From NCBI RefSeq assembly GCF_002554705.1, contig NZ_PDEP01000008.1, positions 126,106-190,105 on the forward strand: a stretch of 64,000 nucleotides of DNA, read 5' to 3'. Below the pieces are notes generated by a model. The model was not told the DNA's origin. It made no database searches and saw only the letters and a program-made list of their open reading frames with translations. Positions 34,974 through 43,458 of this stretch are shown here, one piece after another. Positions within the stretch are counted from its first letter, which is position 1. Each line of letters starts with the position of its first letter. The position numbers and the translations under genes are program-made. This stretch comes from Longimonas halophila (lineage in GTDB: Bacteria; Bacteroidota; Rhodothermia; Rhodothermales; Salinibacteraceae).

Positions 34974-36197
34974 ATGCAGATTGCAGTGCTCGGAGGCGGC
35001 ATTTCGGGCATCACCACGGCAGTCCTTCTGCGTGCCTGCGGGTACGCCACCACACTAATCACAGCAGCCCGCGCCGACACGGCGCACGGTGCCGACTGGC
35101 CGCGCCTGGCCAGCCACTACCCGGCGGCCTCCGTCATACCCCACACGGTGCGCGTTGCAAATCCTGCCCATCACACGCGCTGGAGTCAGGCCTGCTTCGA
35201 CGTGTTTACAGATCGACCAGCCTGGGGCGTGCGCATGCAGCGTCATGCCGAACTCTTCGAATCGCCCCCCCATCGGCCTGCTTACCTCGACGCGCTGCGC
35301 CGCCTCGTGCATCTCCCCAACGATGGACGCGGGGCCCCTGGTCTTCCGCGCCGCGCTGAGGCAGAAGGGCTCTTCGGCTGGACGTTCGACATGACGTTTG
35401 TGGAAGCTCCGCGCTACCTTCGCAAGCTGTACCTTGCCTACCAGGAGGGGGGCGGCACCATACGACGGATGCACATCTCGCCCGAGAACCGCTCAACGCT
35501 CCCTGGGGATGTGTGGGTGAACTGCCTGGGGGCAGGCGCCCCTCGTGTCTTTGACGACGAGGCTCCCGCTACATTTCTCCATGGTCACCTGCTGCATGTA
35601 AAACCGCCCATATCATGGGAGGCATGGGCAGATACGGCAGCGGTGCAGTCGTATAACTATGCGCCTGCACCTGCTTGCTATCCCTCGCATATTGAAAATA
35701 TACCCGGCGGATTGTATTTCTACCCACATGCATCCACCTGGATTGTGGGAGGTACGAAACACCCTGCACATCGCCACGGCGGCTACGCGACTCCACTGCG
35801 CGGGCGCACCCGCCATGTGCACGGCGTAGCGCTGCCTGAGGCCATGTGGACAACAAACGCGGATCTCATTAGGCAGCTCACAGGCACCGATTTCCGAGAT
35901 GCTCCCATGCGCGTGGTGAGCGGACTCCGCTATGTGCGTGGCCCTGAAAGCGACGGCGTGCGCCTCTGTTGGGACTCCGGCCCTGCGCGTCCCACAATAC
36001 ACAACTATGGCCACGGCGGTGCGGGCGTTACGTTGTCGTGGAGCTGTGCACTGCATGTGGCGCACATGCTTATGGAACGCCATGCGCCACCACAGCCGTC
36101 ACCTGCGCCCTACCCGTTTCCTGCACTGCGGGATACGATGCATCGCCTTTTCAAGGAGCAGCCCTCCGCAGCTCAACGTTCACAGCCTGATGCATAA
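34974..36197 (+). CDS. FAD-dependent D-amino-acid oxidase family protein
   Basis: The 407-residue flavoprotein begins with the Rossmann dinucleotide motif MQIAVLGGGISGITTAVLL. It has DAO-type blocks: VNCLGAGAPRVF, PGGLYFYPHASTWIVGGT, SGLRYVRGPESDGVRL and the C-terminal NYGHGGAGVTLSWSCA, which holds the FAD. These match D-amino-acid/D-aspartate oxidases. Substrate residues cannot be assigned by eye. It starts 52 bp after the PYP gene on the same strand and is probably cotranscribed, though a functional tie to light sensing is only a guess. Confidence 0.87.
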   Translation: MQIAVLGGGISGITTAVLLRACGYATTLITAARADTAHGADWPRLASHYPAASVIPHTVRVANPAHHTRWSQACFDVFTDRPAWGVRMQRHAELFESPPHRPAYLDALRRLVHLPNDGRGAPGLPRRAEAEGLFGWTFDMTFVEAPRYLRKLYLAYQEGGGTIRRMHISPENRSTLPGDVWVNCLGAGAPRVFDDEAPATFLHGHLLHVKPPISWEAWADTAAVQSYNYAPAPACYPSHIENIPGGLYFYPHASTWIVGGTKHPAHRHGGYATPLRGRTRHVHGVALPEAMWTTNADLIRQLTGTDFRDAPMRVVSGLRYVRGPESDGVRLCWDSGPARPTIHNYGHGGAGVTLSWSCALHVAHMLMERHAPPQPSPAPYPFPALRDTMHRLFKEQPSAAQRSQPDA

Positions 36198-36380
36198 GAG
36201 CAATCGCAATGCGCTTTACTGAAATCTCTGCAAATCGGCACGTATTTTGTGATAATATGAGGGCGCACGTGTATCTTCTGTAAATACACGCTTGTCCTGT
36301 TACAACGCGCAGTCCCCACCTGCGCTGCTGCACGGCAACAGGCATGCACAGCCCTCCCCACCTGGTTGCCCCCTACTCTT

Positions 36381-36473
36381 ATGGAAAATGCCGCTGACCG
36401 CGCTATTCGTTTGCTTGCTCTTGCTGCTGGAATCGTTAGCCTTGTCGTGTACACCATCTTTTACCTGATGTAA
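36381..36473 (+). CDS. Possible 30-residue single-helix membrane peptide
   Basis: ATG at 36381 opens a 31-codon frame reading MENAADRAIRLLALAAGIVS and then LVVYTIFYLM before TAA. It has a short polar N-terminus followed by one transmembrane helix. Codon use is compatible with neighbours and the reading is protein-like, but no ribosome-binding site is obvious and no family is recognised. A hairpin GTGTAT...ATACAC lies about 90 bp upstream. Confidence 0.4.
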   Translation: MENAADRAIRLLALAAGIVSLVVYTIFYLM

Positions 36474-36796
36474 CGTTGGGTTGCTCCTCAGCGGTGTAAC
36501 ATGACGATGCACCGCCGTCATAGATTTCACCGATGCTAACCTATCATGCCCCCTGGTGGCAAGTAGCATCACAGTCATGTATACTGCTCGCACTATGTGC
36601 TGATGTGGGCGTTGGCCTATGCAGTAGATGAGAAGAGAACCCTACTCTGCCAATAAGAAAATGCAGGAGTGGTGTGGAAGCCAGTGTGGTTCATACCCAG
36701 CCGGTTATAGAGTTGTAGTATTGATCCTTTCACAGACCCTCTGATTGGGAAGTGAACACACTTTGGTAATAGGGCTTCTGAATAAAAAAACGCATC

Positions 36797-36974
36797 GGTA
36801 GTGGGTAGACGCTAAGTGATAAGGCTATCGCAGAATGTAGGTTTGTCTTGTTCGAACCCCCTCTCCCTTCGGGTTTCTCCCCCTTTCCAAGGGGGAGATG
36901 TCGATAGACAGAGGGGGTTGTCTGGCTCCGATGATGTCGGCCATATGACAATCACTTACCATTGAACCGCTACC
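36797..36974. mobile_element. 178-bp MITE with 8-bp target-site duplication
   Basis: Left end GGTAGTGGGTAGACGCTAAG continuing to TGAT; right end, read inward, GGTAGCGGTTCAATGGTAAG continuing to TGAT. Exact 8-bp direct repeats AACGCATC flank it (36789-36796 and 36975-36982). The interior is a large imperfect hairpin (AACCCCCTCT / AGAGGGGGTT with CCCCCTTT / AAGGGGGA nested inside). It is the same family as 9629-9796, though the interior differs. It appears to have inserted into older related sequence that continues to 37118. Confidence 0.92.
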
Positions 36975-36982
36975 AACGCATC

Positions 36983-37118
36983 TTGGAGGGAAACGGCCTC
37001 AATGGAGACGGGCACCTCATGCCAGTAGCCGGAGGCGGGGACGAACGGAAGACTGTTCGTCCCAAGAAAAGTTTTTATCAGAAGGCAGAAGGCTATCACT
37101 TACGGCCTGTCCACTACC
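36983..37118. repeat. Partial older MITE-family copy (right end)
   Basis: Read on the minus strand from 37118 it starts GGTAGTGGACAGGCCGTAAG then TGATAGCC, matching the terminal repeat. It continues with ATAAAAACTTTTCTTGGG and a CGAAC...GTTCG hairpin that align with the left half of the element at 9629 (GTAAAAATCTTTCCTGGG). The other end is interrupted by the MITE at 36797-36974 and no clear left terminus was found, so this is a degraded host copy. Confidence 0.7.
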
Positions 37119-37238
37119 TACGTTCTGTGTATCACAGGGTCCAAACGTACCGTGGCACGTTTCGCTACTGTTGCGCACGGGGATCGCATCGGCTTCAGTT
37201 CTGCTCCGAATTAATTACCCTTAACAACTTTTCGCGGC

Positions 37239-37592
37239 ATGTCTTCTGTACCTACCCACGACATTCGTGTGTATGATGGAACGCAGTGGCATCGGATCAA
37301 TGTGGAAGAGTGTACTATTCTCCGCGATGCGCTGCTGAACTATGACCTGTCTCCATACACGGCGCTCACCGAGGTCGTGAACTGTGGCGGACGCGGGCTG
37401 TGTGCCACATGTGGCGTGCGCCTGGCTGAGGGGGTGCCAGCTTCGCATTGGCACGACCGCACGGCTCAACGCTTTGGCTATCCGCGCCTGTCGTGTCAGA
37501 TTCGTGTGCGGAAGCCGCTCACCGTGTATCTGGATACCGACAAGTGGATCTGGGGCGGACGCCGCTCGAACGAGCCGCCTGATGCATCGTAG
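37239..37592 (+). CDS. [2Fe-2S] ferredoxin
   Basis: A 117-residue plant/adrenodoxin-type ferredoxin. Cluster ligands are NCGGRGLCATC (C-x5-C-x2-C) and the distal Cys in RLSCQI. A C-terminal extension after the last ligand (TVYLDTDKWIWGGRR) is seen in chlorosome/Bacteroidota-like small ferredoxins. The electron partner is unknown. It stands 71 bp ahead of a free-methionine sulfoxide reductase gene on the same strand. Confidence 0.9.
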   Translation: MSSVPTHDIRVYDGTQWHRINVEECTILRDALLNYDLSPYTALTEVVNCGGRGLCATCGVRLAEGVPASHWHDRTAQRFGYPRLSCQIRVRKPLTVYLDTDKWIWGGRRSNEPPDAS

Positions 37593-37663
37593 ATAGCATA
37601 TGTCGCAGAGGATTCCGAATCCTGCTGCTCTACTTGTCTCTCGGTCTAAACGCTCTGTATCTC

Positions 37664-38176
37664 ATGACCCAACCTGCTGTATCCCCGGCTCAACATCACC
37701 CGCGCCTTACGGCATATGCCGATGTGCTCGACCGCATTGACGCGCTGCTTGAGGGGGAAACCGACTGGATCGCTGCCATGGCTACGGTGTCCTGCGAACT
37801 GCATCATACGTTCGACTACTTTGACTGGACTGGTTTCTACCGGGCGGTGTCGGACGATCTGCTGGTGGTGGGTCCGTACCAGGGCGGGCACGGCTGCCTG
37901 CGAATCCCCTTTGACCGAGGGGTGTGTGGAGCCGCAGCACGCACGCGTACCACGCAGTTCGTTTCGGATGTGCACGAAGCCGAGGACCATATCGCCTGCT
38001 CTTCAACCACGCAGTCGGAGGTCGTCGTGCCTGTGCTTACGCCCAATGATACACTTCTGGCAGTGCTCGACGTAGACTCGGATACGCTGGATGCGTTTTC
38101 GGAGGTGGACCGCGATATGCTGGAGCAGCTGGCTAACACCCTGGGCCGTCAGTTTGCCGATACGTCACAACGGTAG
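37664..38176 (+). CDS. Free methionine-(R)-sulfoxide reductase (GAF domain)
   Basis: The 170-residue single GAF domain protein starts at the ATG at 37664. It has the fRMsr signature TGFYR...VVGPYQGGHGCLRIPFDRGVCGAA and VSDVHEAEDHIACSSTTQSEVVVP. The three redox cysteines Cys78, Cys88 and Cys112 have exactly the spacing of the E. coli enzyme (84/94/118). It reduces free Met-R-sulfoxide, using thioredoxin or possibly the neighbouring ferredoxin system; the latter is inference. An oxidative-stress role is likely. Confidence 0.92.
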   Translation: MTQPAVSPAQHHPRLTAYADVLDRIDALLEGETDWIAAMATVSCELHHTFDYFDWTGFYRAVSDDLLVVGPYQGGHGCLRIPFDRGVCGAAARTRTTQFVSDVHEAEDHIACSSTTQSEVVVPVLTPNDTLLAVLDVDSDTLDAFSEVDRDMLEQLANTLGRQFADTSQR

Positions 38177-38221
38177 CAAACCGAGCGCCCCATGCTCGCC
38201 AGGTGACCATACGGTGTCCCA

Positions 38222-39340
38222 CTATGCCGCGCTGATGCGGCGCAGCGGGAGACGGCATGTTACGGTTGTCATGCCTTGGCTATGGCCAACGTGGAACGTT
38301 GCGCCAATGAGATGGGCCCGATAGCGCATGCGAGATAGGCCCTTCCCAGCGTCTGAAGGGGTGTGGTCGTGTTGGGTTGGATGCCAGACGCTACCGTCGT
38401 TGTGGATGGTGAGCACGAGCGCACGGCTTGTAGCATGAAGGCGGATTCCTGTGTGCGTGGGGGCCGCATGCGCGTGTGCATTTGCAACGGCCTCTTCGGC
38501 AATGCGATGTAGATGCATAGCAACCGAAGCGTTGTGCACGGCGGGCAGGTCGTCGCCTCCGATAAACGTGCAACGTCCTGGGCCGTGGCGATCGGCCTCG
38601 CGAGCCAGATCGGAGAGCGCCTCTGTGAGTCGGTCTTGCTGAAGCGAGACCGGCAGCAGTTCATGGGAGAGCTCGCGCGCCTTGTCGACGCCTTCGCGGA
38701 TGGCATCGGCAATCGCATCGAGATCGTCGGCTGTGCACGGCGTGCCTTGTTCAACCGCCGCCTTCAGGTTCTGGACGTGCATGGCCGTGGCTGCGAGCTG
38801 CATGCCGAGCGACTCGTGCAGCGACTGGCTCACAGCGCGGCGCTCGGCAGTGTTTAGAGCCGTCATGTCGCGTTCCATGTCGCGCCGTTCGGTTACATCA
38901 ATGCCCACAAGCACAAGCGATTCTACATCGGCATTGGGAGTGGAGCGCCGTGCGGTACAGGTGCCTTCCAACAATCGGGGCGGAGCATCGTCGCGCATCC
39001 AGTGCATTTCGAGATGGATCTGTCCGGCGCGTCCGCTACGCAGCGCCTCGAATCCACGTGTAAGCACGTGCATCTCTTCAGGGTTTGCAAAGAGCATGCG
39101 CACATCCTCTCCAATCATGGCATCAAGCGAGGCGCCAACAAGCTGTGTACAGGCCCGGTTCATAAACTGAATGCGTCCCTCTGCATCCATTTCAACGACC
39201 ACGGCTCCCATTGAGTCGAGCACTCTGCTGGGGAGCGGAGCGGGCTCGGGGCGTTGCGGCTGGTATGGAGAGAGCGAGGAGGACAGAGACCAGGCCGGAC
39301 GCTCCCACTGGGTTGTGGTCATGTCAATAAACGTTAGCAT
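38222..39340 (-). CDS. PAS-domain sensor histidine kinase (HisKA_3/NarX-like)
   Basis: The 372-residue soluble kinase has an N-terminal Pro-rich lead, a PAS domain (about residues 40-150: MGAVVVEMDAEGRIQFMNRAC ... LVGIDVTERRDMERD) and a HisKA_3-like region with phospho-His175 in SQSLHESLGMQL. The HATPase domain has HRIAEEAVANAHAHA and a degraded G1 (IHNDGSVW) before GKGLSRMRYRA. Start is 39340 or the internal ATG at 39322. There are no transmembrane helices, so the signal is cytoplasmic. No response regulator is adjacent. It is convergent with the fRMsr gene. Confidence 0.88.
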   Translation of the reverse strand: MLTFIDMTTTQWERPAWSLSSSLSPYQPQRPEPAPLPSRVLDSMGAVVVEMDAEGRIQFMNRACTQLVGASLDAMIGEDVRMLFANPEEMHVLTRGFEALRSGRAGQIHLEMHWMRDDAPPRLLEGTCTARRSTPNADVESLVLVGIDVTERRDMERDMTALNTAERRAVSQSLHESLGMQLAATAMHVQNLKAAVEQGTPCTADDLDAIADAIREGVDKARELSHELLPVSLQQDRLTEALSDLAREADRHGPGRCTFIGGDDLPAVHNASVAMHLHRIAEEAVANAHAHAAPTHTGIRLHATSRALVLTIHNDGSVWHPTQHDHTPSDAGKGLSRMRYRAHLIGATFHVGHSQGMTTVTCRLPLRRISAA

Positions 39341-40134
39341 GGGGTGGTGGGGCTAAGAGCAAAAAACTACCTGGTTGGAGGGGTACCTGTACAGGCAGGC
39401 TGTTCCATCCATTTGGATGTGCACAATGTGATGGTTGAGTGGAGCCTGTGTGAGGGCGTTTAAGGCGAGGAAAACGGAGGCGTGCTTTCGGGCACGGGTT
39501 CAGAGCAAAAAGTGTGCAGAAACGGGTATGCATACAAGAAATCGTATATAACGTATCTCTAAGCGCTCTGCGACACCTGTAAGTAGAAAAACATAACGTA
39601 ATGATACAAAGATATTATGTGAAGTGCGTCAATGCGATGGAGAGCAAATGTGAAGTTGTTTCTTTTGACCATGCGTGTCGGAAAAGAAGACCCCATTAGA
39701 TGAAATTGTTACATTTCAGCCATCCTGGGTACGTACTGTTTCCGATTCGGCGGAGGTGCAGGTGGGATACACCCCACGCCTTGAATACTTGCCTCCTGGG
39801 CCTGAAAACACTGCGCTAAACTCAGGAGAGAAAGTAAGCTGCCGTATCAGAGTCGCAGATAAACAAAGAGTTTCGAGCAAGGGCACGAGGACGGAGCATA
39901 GGCATCACTTTGCGTGAAAAACACAGCCACTATGCGCCGTTTGTGAGGCCGCTGCATACGATTTGGCGTTCCGGAGCCGTGTGCTGAATCCAGGCTGACA
40001 ATAGCAAACGACACAGTAAGTGATGCCACACAGCACTGGACGCCGATTCCAAAATAGCCCGAGGCCTATGCATTCCATACTATGCGCAAATTGCGTTGTG
40101 GGCCGGACGCGTTGCGTATTGCATCTGAAAGAGT
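39341..40134. other. 794-bp AT-rich intergenic region
   Basis: This stretch is clearly richer in A+T than its neighbours between about 39530 and 39900. A GTG-initiated 80-codon frame (39675-39917) is possible but has no recognisable similarity and uses codons atypical for this genome; it is not called. A CGTGC-TTTCG-GGCACG hairpin is near 39481. A lone GTAAGTGATG at 40016 resembles the MITE terminal box but has no second end. Confidence 0.5.
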
Positions 40135-40473
40135 CTATGCCAGACGCGTGCCATTGGGAACGGGCGCGTCGGGCGTGGTGAGCACAACATCGCCATTGGC
40201 GCGATGAAACCCGGTGACGAGGCACTCCGACATCATGGGGCCAATCTGCTTTGGAGGGAAGTTCACCACCGCCACGATTTGCATGCCGGGGAGATCGTCA
40301 AGCGCATACAAGTCGGTAATCTGAGCGCTGGAGCGCAGGGTGCCGATCTCTTCACCAAAATCGATAGTGAGGATGTAGGCGGGGGTTCGCGCCTCTGGGA
40401 AAGCCTTGGCACTTACAATGGTGCCCACGCGCAGGTCGACACGCGTAAAGTCGTCCCAGGTAATTGTATCCAT
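40135..40473 (-). CDS. csaA: CsaA-like tRNA-binding domain protein
   Basis: A 112-residue stand-alone OB-fold tRNA-binding domain. The motifs DFTRVDLRVGTIVSAKAFPEAR, YILTIDFGEEIGTLRSSAQIT, VNFPPKQIGPMMSECLVTGF and the final PNGTRLA match CsaA, which has chaperone-like and tRNA-binding activity. The start is the ATG at 40473. It has no operon partner. Confidence 0.94.
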   Translation of the reverse strand: MDTITWDDFTRVDLRVGTIVSAKAFPEARTPAYILTIDFGEEIGTLRSSAQITDLYALDDLPGMQIVAVVNFPPKQIGPMMSECLVTGFHRANGDVVLTTPDAPVPNGTRLA

Positions 40474-40661
40474 AGCAAGAGGGGGGCTTCAGGTGCGCAG
40501 AACGGAGAATATCACGTCAATGTACAGAGCGAACACAGGGGCATCAAGCCCATTGTGTTCGATGAACCTCGTACCGCAACAGACCGTCTGATGAGCAGAG
40601 CCGGTTGCTTTACGCACCGGGTCTTATCTCGTTGGTCTGTTAGATGTGTCTGGCATGCTTC

Positions 40662-41489
40662 ATGTCTACCCCGTACACTATCGCTCATTGCTCCGATATC
40701 CACTTTGGCAAAATCGCGCACGCCGAGGTGGTATCAGCGCTTGTTGATGACATCAACGCGCACGATGTAGACCTGGTCGCGATAAGTGGCGATTTGACGC
40801 AGCGCGCCCGTACCGGCGAGTTTCAGGCAGCGGTGGCTATGATTGAGCAGTTTAATGCGCCTACGCTGGTGGTACCGGGCAACCACGACGTGTACCCGTG
40901 GTGGCGCCCCTGGAAGCGTCTTACGGCCCCGTTGCGCAAGTATCGGCGGTTGGTGCAGCCCGAGCTGCGGCCTACGCGCGTTGAGCCCGAGGTGGCTGTG
41001 CTGGGGCTGTCTTCGCCCCACGGGGCTACCGTGAAAAGCGGACGCTTGCGTCCCGAGGCGCTCAACACCATGCGCACCTTCTTTGACGAACACGCATCGC
41101 AGTTTCGAGTGCTGGTGGTGCACCATCATCTCACACGGATGGAGCAGTTAGGCCGTCACGACATCATGGGCAATGCCGACGAAGCCCTTACGGCCGCTGC
41201 CCAGGCTCAGGTCGATCTGATTCTCTGTGGACATCTGCACATCTCGCATATTGAGCCTGTCGATATCGTGTCTGACCGGGGCGATACGGAACATCGCATG
41301 GTTGTAGCCAGCGCAGGCACGGCCACCAGCAGCCGAGGGCGGAGGTCGAACCGGGGCGTCAACTTCTACAATCTGATGCACATTCGCCCAGACTCGTTTT
41401 CGGTGGAAGAGCGGCGCTATCAGCCGGATGCGACGGTATTTTCCGAGATGCGCACCACTTCTTTCGATCGGGTCACCTCGCTTTCGTAG
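40662..41489 (+). CDS. Calcineurin-like metallophosphoesterase (CpdA/Icc type)
   Basis: A 275-residue enzyme starting at the ATG at 40662. The five metal motifs are present: DIHFG (D-x-H), GDLTQ (GD), GNHD (GNHD/E), VVHHH (H) and GHLHISH (GHxH). The order and short length match class III cAMP phosphodiesterases, but substrate is uncertain within this broad family. It is divergent from csaA. Confidence 0.9.
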   Translation: MSTPYTIAHCSDIHFGKIAHAEVVSALVDDINAHDVDLVAISGDLTQRARTGEFQAAVAMIEQFNAPTLVVPGNHDVYPWWRPWKRLTAPLRKYRRLVQPELRPTRVEPEVAVLGLSSPHGATVKSGRLRPEALNTMRTFFDEHASQFRVLVVHHHLTRMEQLGRHDIMGNADEALTAAAQAQVDLILCGHLHISHIEPVDIVSDRGDTEHRMVVASAGTATSSRGRRSNRGVNFYNLMHIRPDSFSVEERRYQPDATVFSEMRTTSFDRVTSLS

Positions 41490-41506
41490 AGGCAGAATGC
41501 ATCTAC

Positions 41507-41545
41507 ATACAGCAGGGCGCCTGCACAGTGCAGACGCCCCTGTAT
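41507..41545. terminator. Hairpin between convergent phosphoesterase and pckA genes
   Basis: Arms ATACAGCAGGGCG (41507-41519) and CGCCCCTGTAT (41535-41545) pair with a small bulge. It lies between two convergent stop codons and probably ends transcription from one or both sides, though no long T-run follows. Confidence 0.6.
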
Positions 41546-41570
41546 CCGCCTGTATGATATCGAAGACCGG

Positions 41571-43166
41571 TTACGCGGTGGGCGCGGCGGCCTCTACACC
41601 TGCCGATACGTGATCGGCGTACTTGGCGAAGTTTTCGGCGAACATGCGAGCCAGTTCTGCAGCTTGCTGGTCGAAAGCATCCGGATCCTCCCACGTGTTG
41701 CGCGGCTGCAAGATGGTATCGGGCACGTTCGGGACGTGCTCGGGCACGTGCATGCCAAACACGGGGTCGGGCGTGGTGGGGGCGTCGTTGAGCTGGTTCG
41801 TGAGAATCGCATCCACCATTGCACGGGTGTGCTGTAGGTCAATGCGCTCGCCCGTGCCGTACGGGCCGCCGGTCAGCCCGGTGTTGATGAGCCAGCACTG
41901 CGCGCCGTGCGTGCGGATCTTATCGCCCAGCAGTTCGGCATACTCGGCAGGATGCCGCACCATAAACGGCTCGCCAAAGCAGGTGCTGAACGTGGCTTTG
42001 GGCGCACTCACGCCCCGCTCGGTTCCGGCCACCTTGGCGGTGTAGCCCGACAGAAAGTGGAACATCGTCTGCTCAGGCGTGAGCTTCGACACGGGGGGCA
42101 GCACGCCGAATGCATCGTACGTCAGGAAGATGACATGGTCGGGGTGCCCGCCCTGCCCTGTCTCAGACGCGTTCGGGATGTAGTCGATCGGGTACGATCC
42201 GCGCGTGTTGCGGGTGATGGTGTCATCGGTAAAGTCGGGCGTGCGCGTCTCGTCCTCCAGCATCACGTTTTCGAGGATAGTGCCGAAGCGCTCGGTGGTG
42301 CTGTAGATCTCCGGCTCCTGCTCGGGCGTTAGGTCGATCATCTTGGCGTAGCAGCCGCCCTCAAAGTTAAAGACCCCGTTCTCGCTCCACCCATGTTCAT
42401 CATCGCCAATGAGGGTGCGGCTGGCATCGGCCGAGAGGGTCGTTTTGCCCGTGCCCGAGAGGCCGAAGAACACGGCGGTGCTGCCATCGGGATCTTCGTT
42501 GGCGGAGCAGTGCATAGGCAGCACATTTTCGCCGGGCAGGCGATGGTTCAGCACCGAGAAGATGGACTTCTTGATCTCGCCCGCGTAATGCGTGCCGCCA
42601 ATGAGCACCAGCTCTTTCTCCAGACTCACAAAAATAGCGGCCTCCGAGTTCGTGTTGTCGCGTTCCGGATCGGCTTTGAACGTGCACAGGTCGAGCACGG
42701 TAAATCCGGGCTCAAAGTCGGCGCGGTCAATTGCTGGGCGCCGCACGAACATGTTGTAGGCAAAGAGGCTGTGCCATGCCTTTTCGGTGATGATGCGCAC
42801 TGGCATGGTGTACTCGGGATCGGCCCCGGCGTACAGGTCTTGCACAAAGAGCGGTTTGCCCGTGGCGTGGTCGGCCAGGCGCTCTTGCAGATGATCGAAG
42901 GTTGCGGCATCGGTAGGACGGTTAACCGCGCCCCAGTTAATTGTGTCGATGTTGGAGGCGTCGCGCACCAGGAAGCGATCTCGGGGGCTTCGTCCAGTGT
43001 AAGGATCGGTGCGCGTGCAGAGCGGCCCCTGAGCCGCAAGCTGGCCTTCGTCTTGAGCCAGCGCCATCTCATAAAGAACAGGTGGCTTCAGGTTATAGTG
43101 AATCGGGCCGGGGTCGGTGAGCCCCAGTGCGCGGAGGTGCGAGGTCACGTGGTCGGGTACGGTCAT
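41571..43166 (-). CDS. pckA: Phosphoenolpyruvate carboxykinase (ATP)
   Basis: Gluconeogenic enzyme converting oxaloacetate to phosphoenolpyruvate with ATP. The 531-residue length is standard. Motifs include RSPRDRFLV, the PEPCK-specific GGTHYAGEIKKSIFSVLN, kinase-1a loop GLSGTGKTTLSAD, kinase-2 LIGDDEHGW and FNFEGGCYAKMIDL. The start at 43166 (MTVPDHVTSHLRALGL) fits. It is monocistronic, with a 292-bp gap upstream where I see no other feature. Confidence 0.97.
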   Translation of the reverse strand: MTVPDHVTSHLRALGLTDPGPIHYNLKPPVLYEMALAQDEGQLAAQGPLCTRTDPYTGRSPRDRFLVRDASNIDTINWGAVNRPTDAATFDHLQERLADHATGKPLFVQDLYAGADPEYTMPVRIITEKAWHSLFAYNMFVRRPAIDRADFEPGFTVLDLCTFKADPERDNTNSEAAIFVSLEKELVLIGGTHYAGEIKKSIFSVLNHRLPGENVLPMHCSANEDPDGSTAVFFGLSGTGKTTLSADASRTLIGDDEHGWSENGVFNFEGGCYAKMIDLTPEQEPEIYSTTERFGTILENVMLEDETRTPDFTDDTITRNTRGSYPIDYIPNASETGQGGHPDHVIFLTYDAFGVLPPVSKLTPEQTMFHFLSGYTAKVAGTERGVSAPKATFSTCFGEPFMVRHPAEYAELLGDKIRTHGAQCWLINTGLTGGPYGTGERIDLQHTRAMVDAILTNQLNDAPTTPDPVFGMHVPEHVPNVPDTILQPRNTWEDPDAFDQQAAELARMFAENFAKYADHVSAGVEAAAPTA

Positions 43167-43458
43167 GACAGCAGCAGAGTGGCTTGATGTTGAAAACGAC
43201 GGAAACGGGTCGAAATATAGCCCGCATCGTGCAATACACCTCTAAGAAAGCGCTTCCAGCCCTCTTTTGCGACAGCTACGGTTAAGTAAATGTGAATATA
43301 AACTAACGTGTGCTGCATTTGCTGTGAACATTATATGTGCGGTATTGCGGATTTAACAGACGGATGACAGGGCGCCGTCTGCGAATCCCCCGTTACGCTG
43401 AATCGTTGAGCATTCTACAACTCAGGTCTTCTTTTGCACAGCAGCGTATCGCCTCTTC

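Larger units (their letters stand above)
36198..37238. other. 1.04-kb repeat-rich intergenic region
   Basis: Apart from the possible 30-codon peptide (36381-36473) this gap has no gene. Its right half consists of MITE-family sequence (36797-37118, listed separately). The left half holds a GTGTAT/ATACAC hairpin (about 36270-36290) and otherwise nothing I can assign. Frames crossing the MITE are not called. Confidence 0.6.

Noticed and set aside
39675-39917. 80-codon GTG-started frame in the 39.3-40.1 kb gap
   Set aside because: No similarity, codon use unlike neighbours, AT-rich surroundings and no ribosome-binding site. Left as intergenic.
40016-40025. Isolated GTAAGTGATG resembling the MITE terminal box
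   Set aside because: The outer GG(T/C)AG(T/C)GG part does not match and no second inverted end or target duplication is present.
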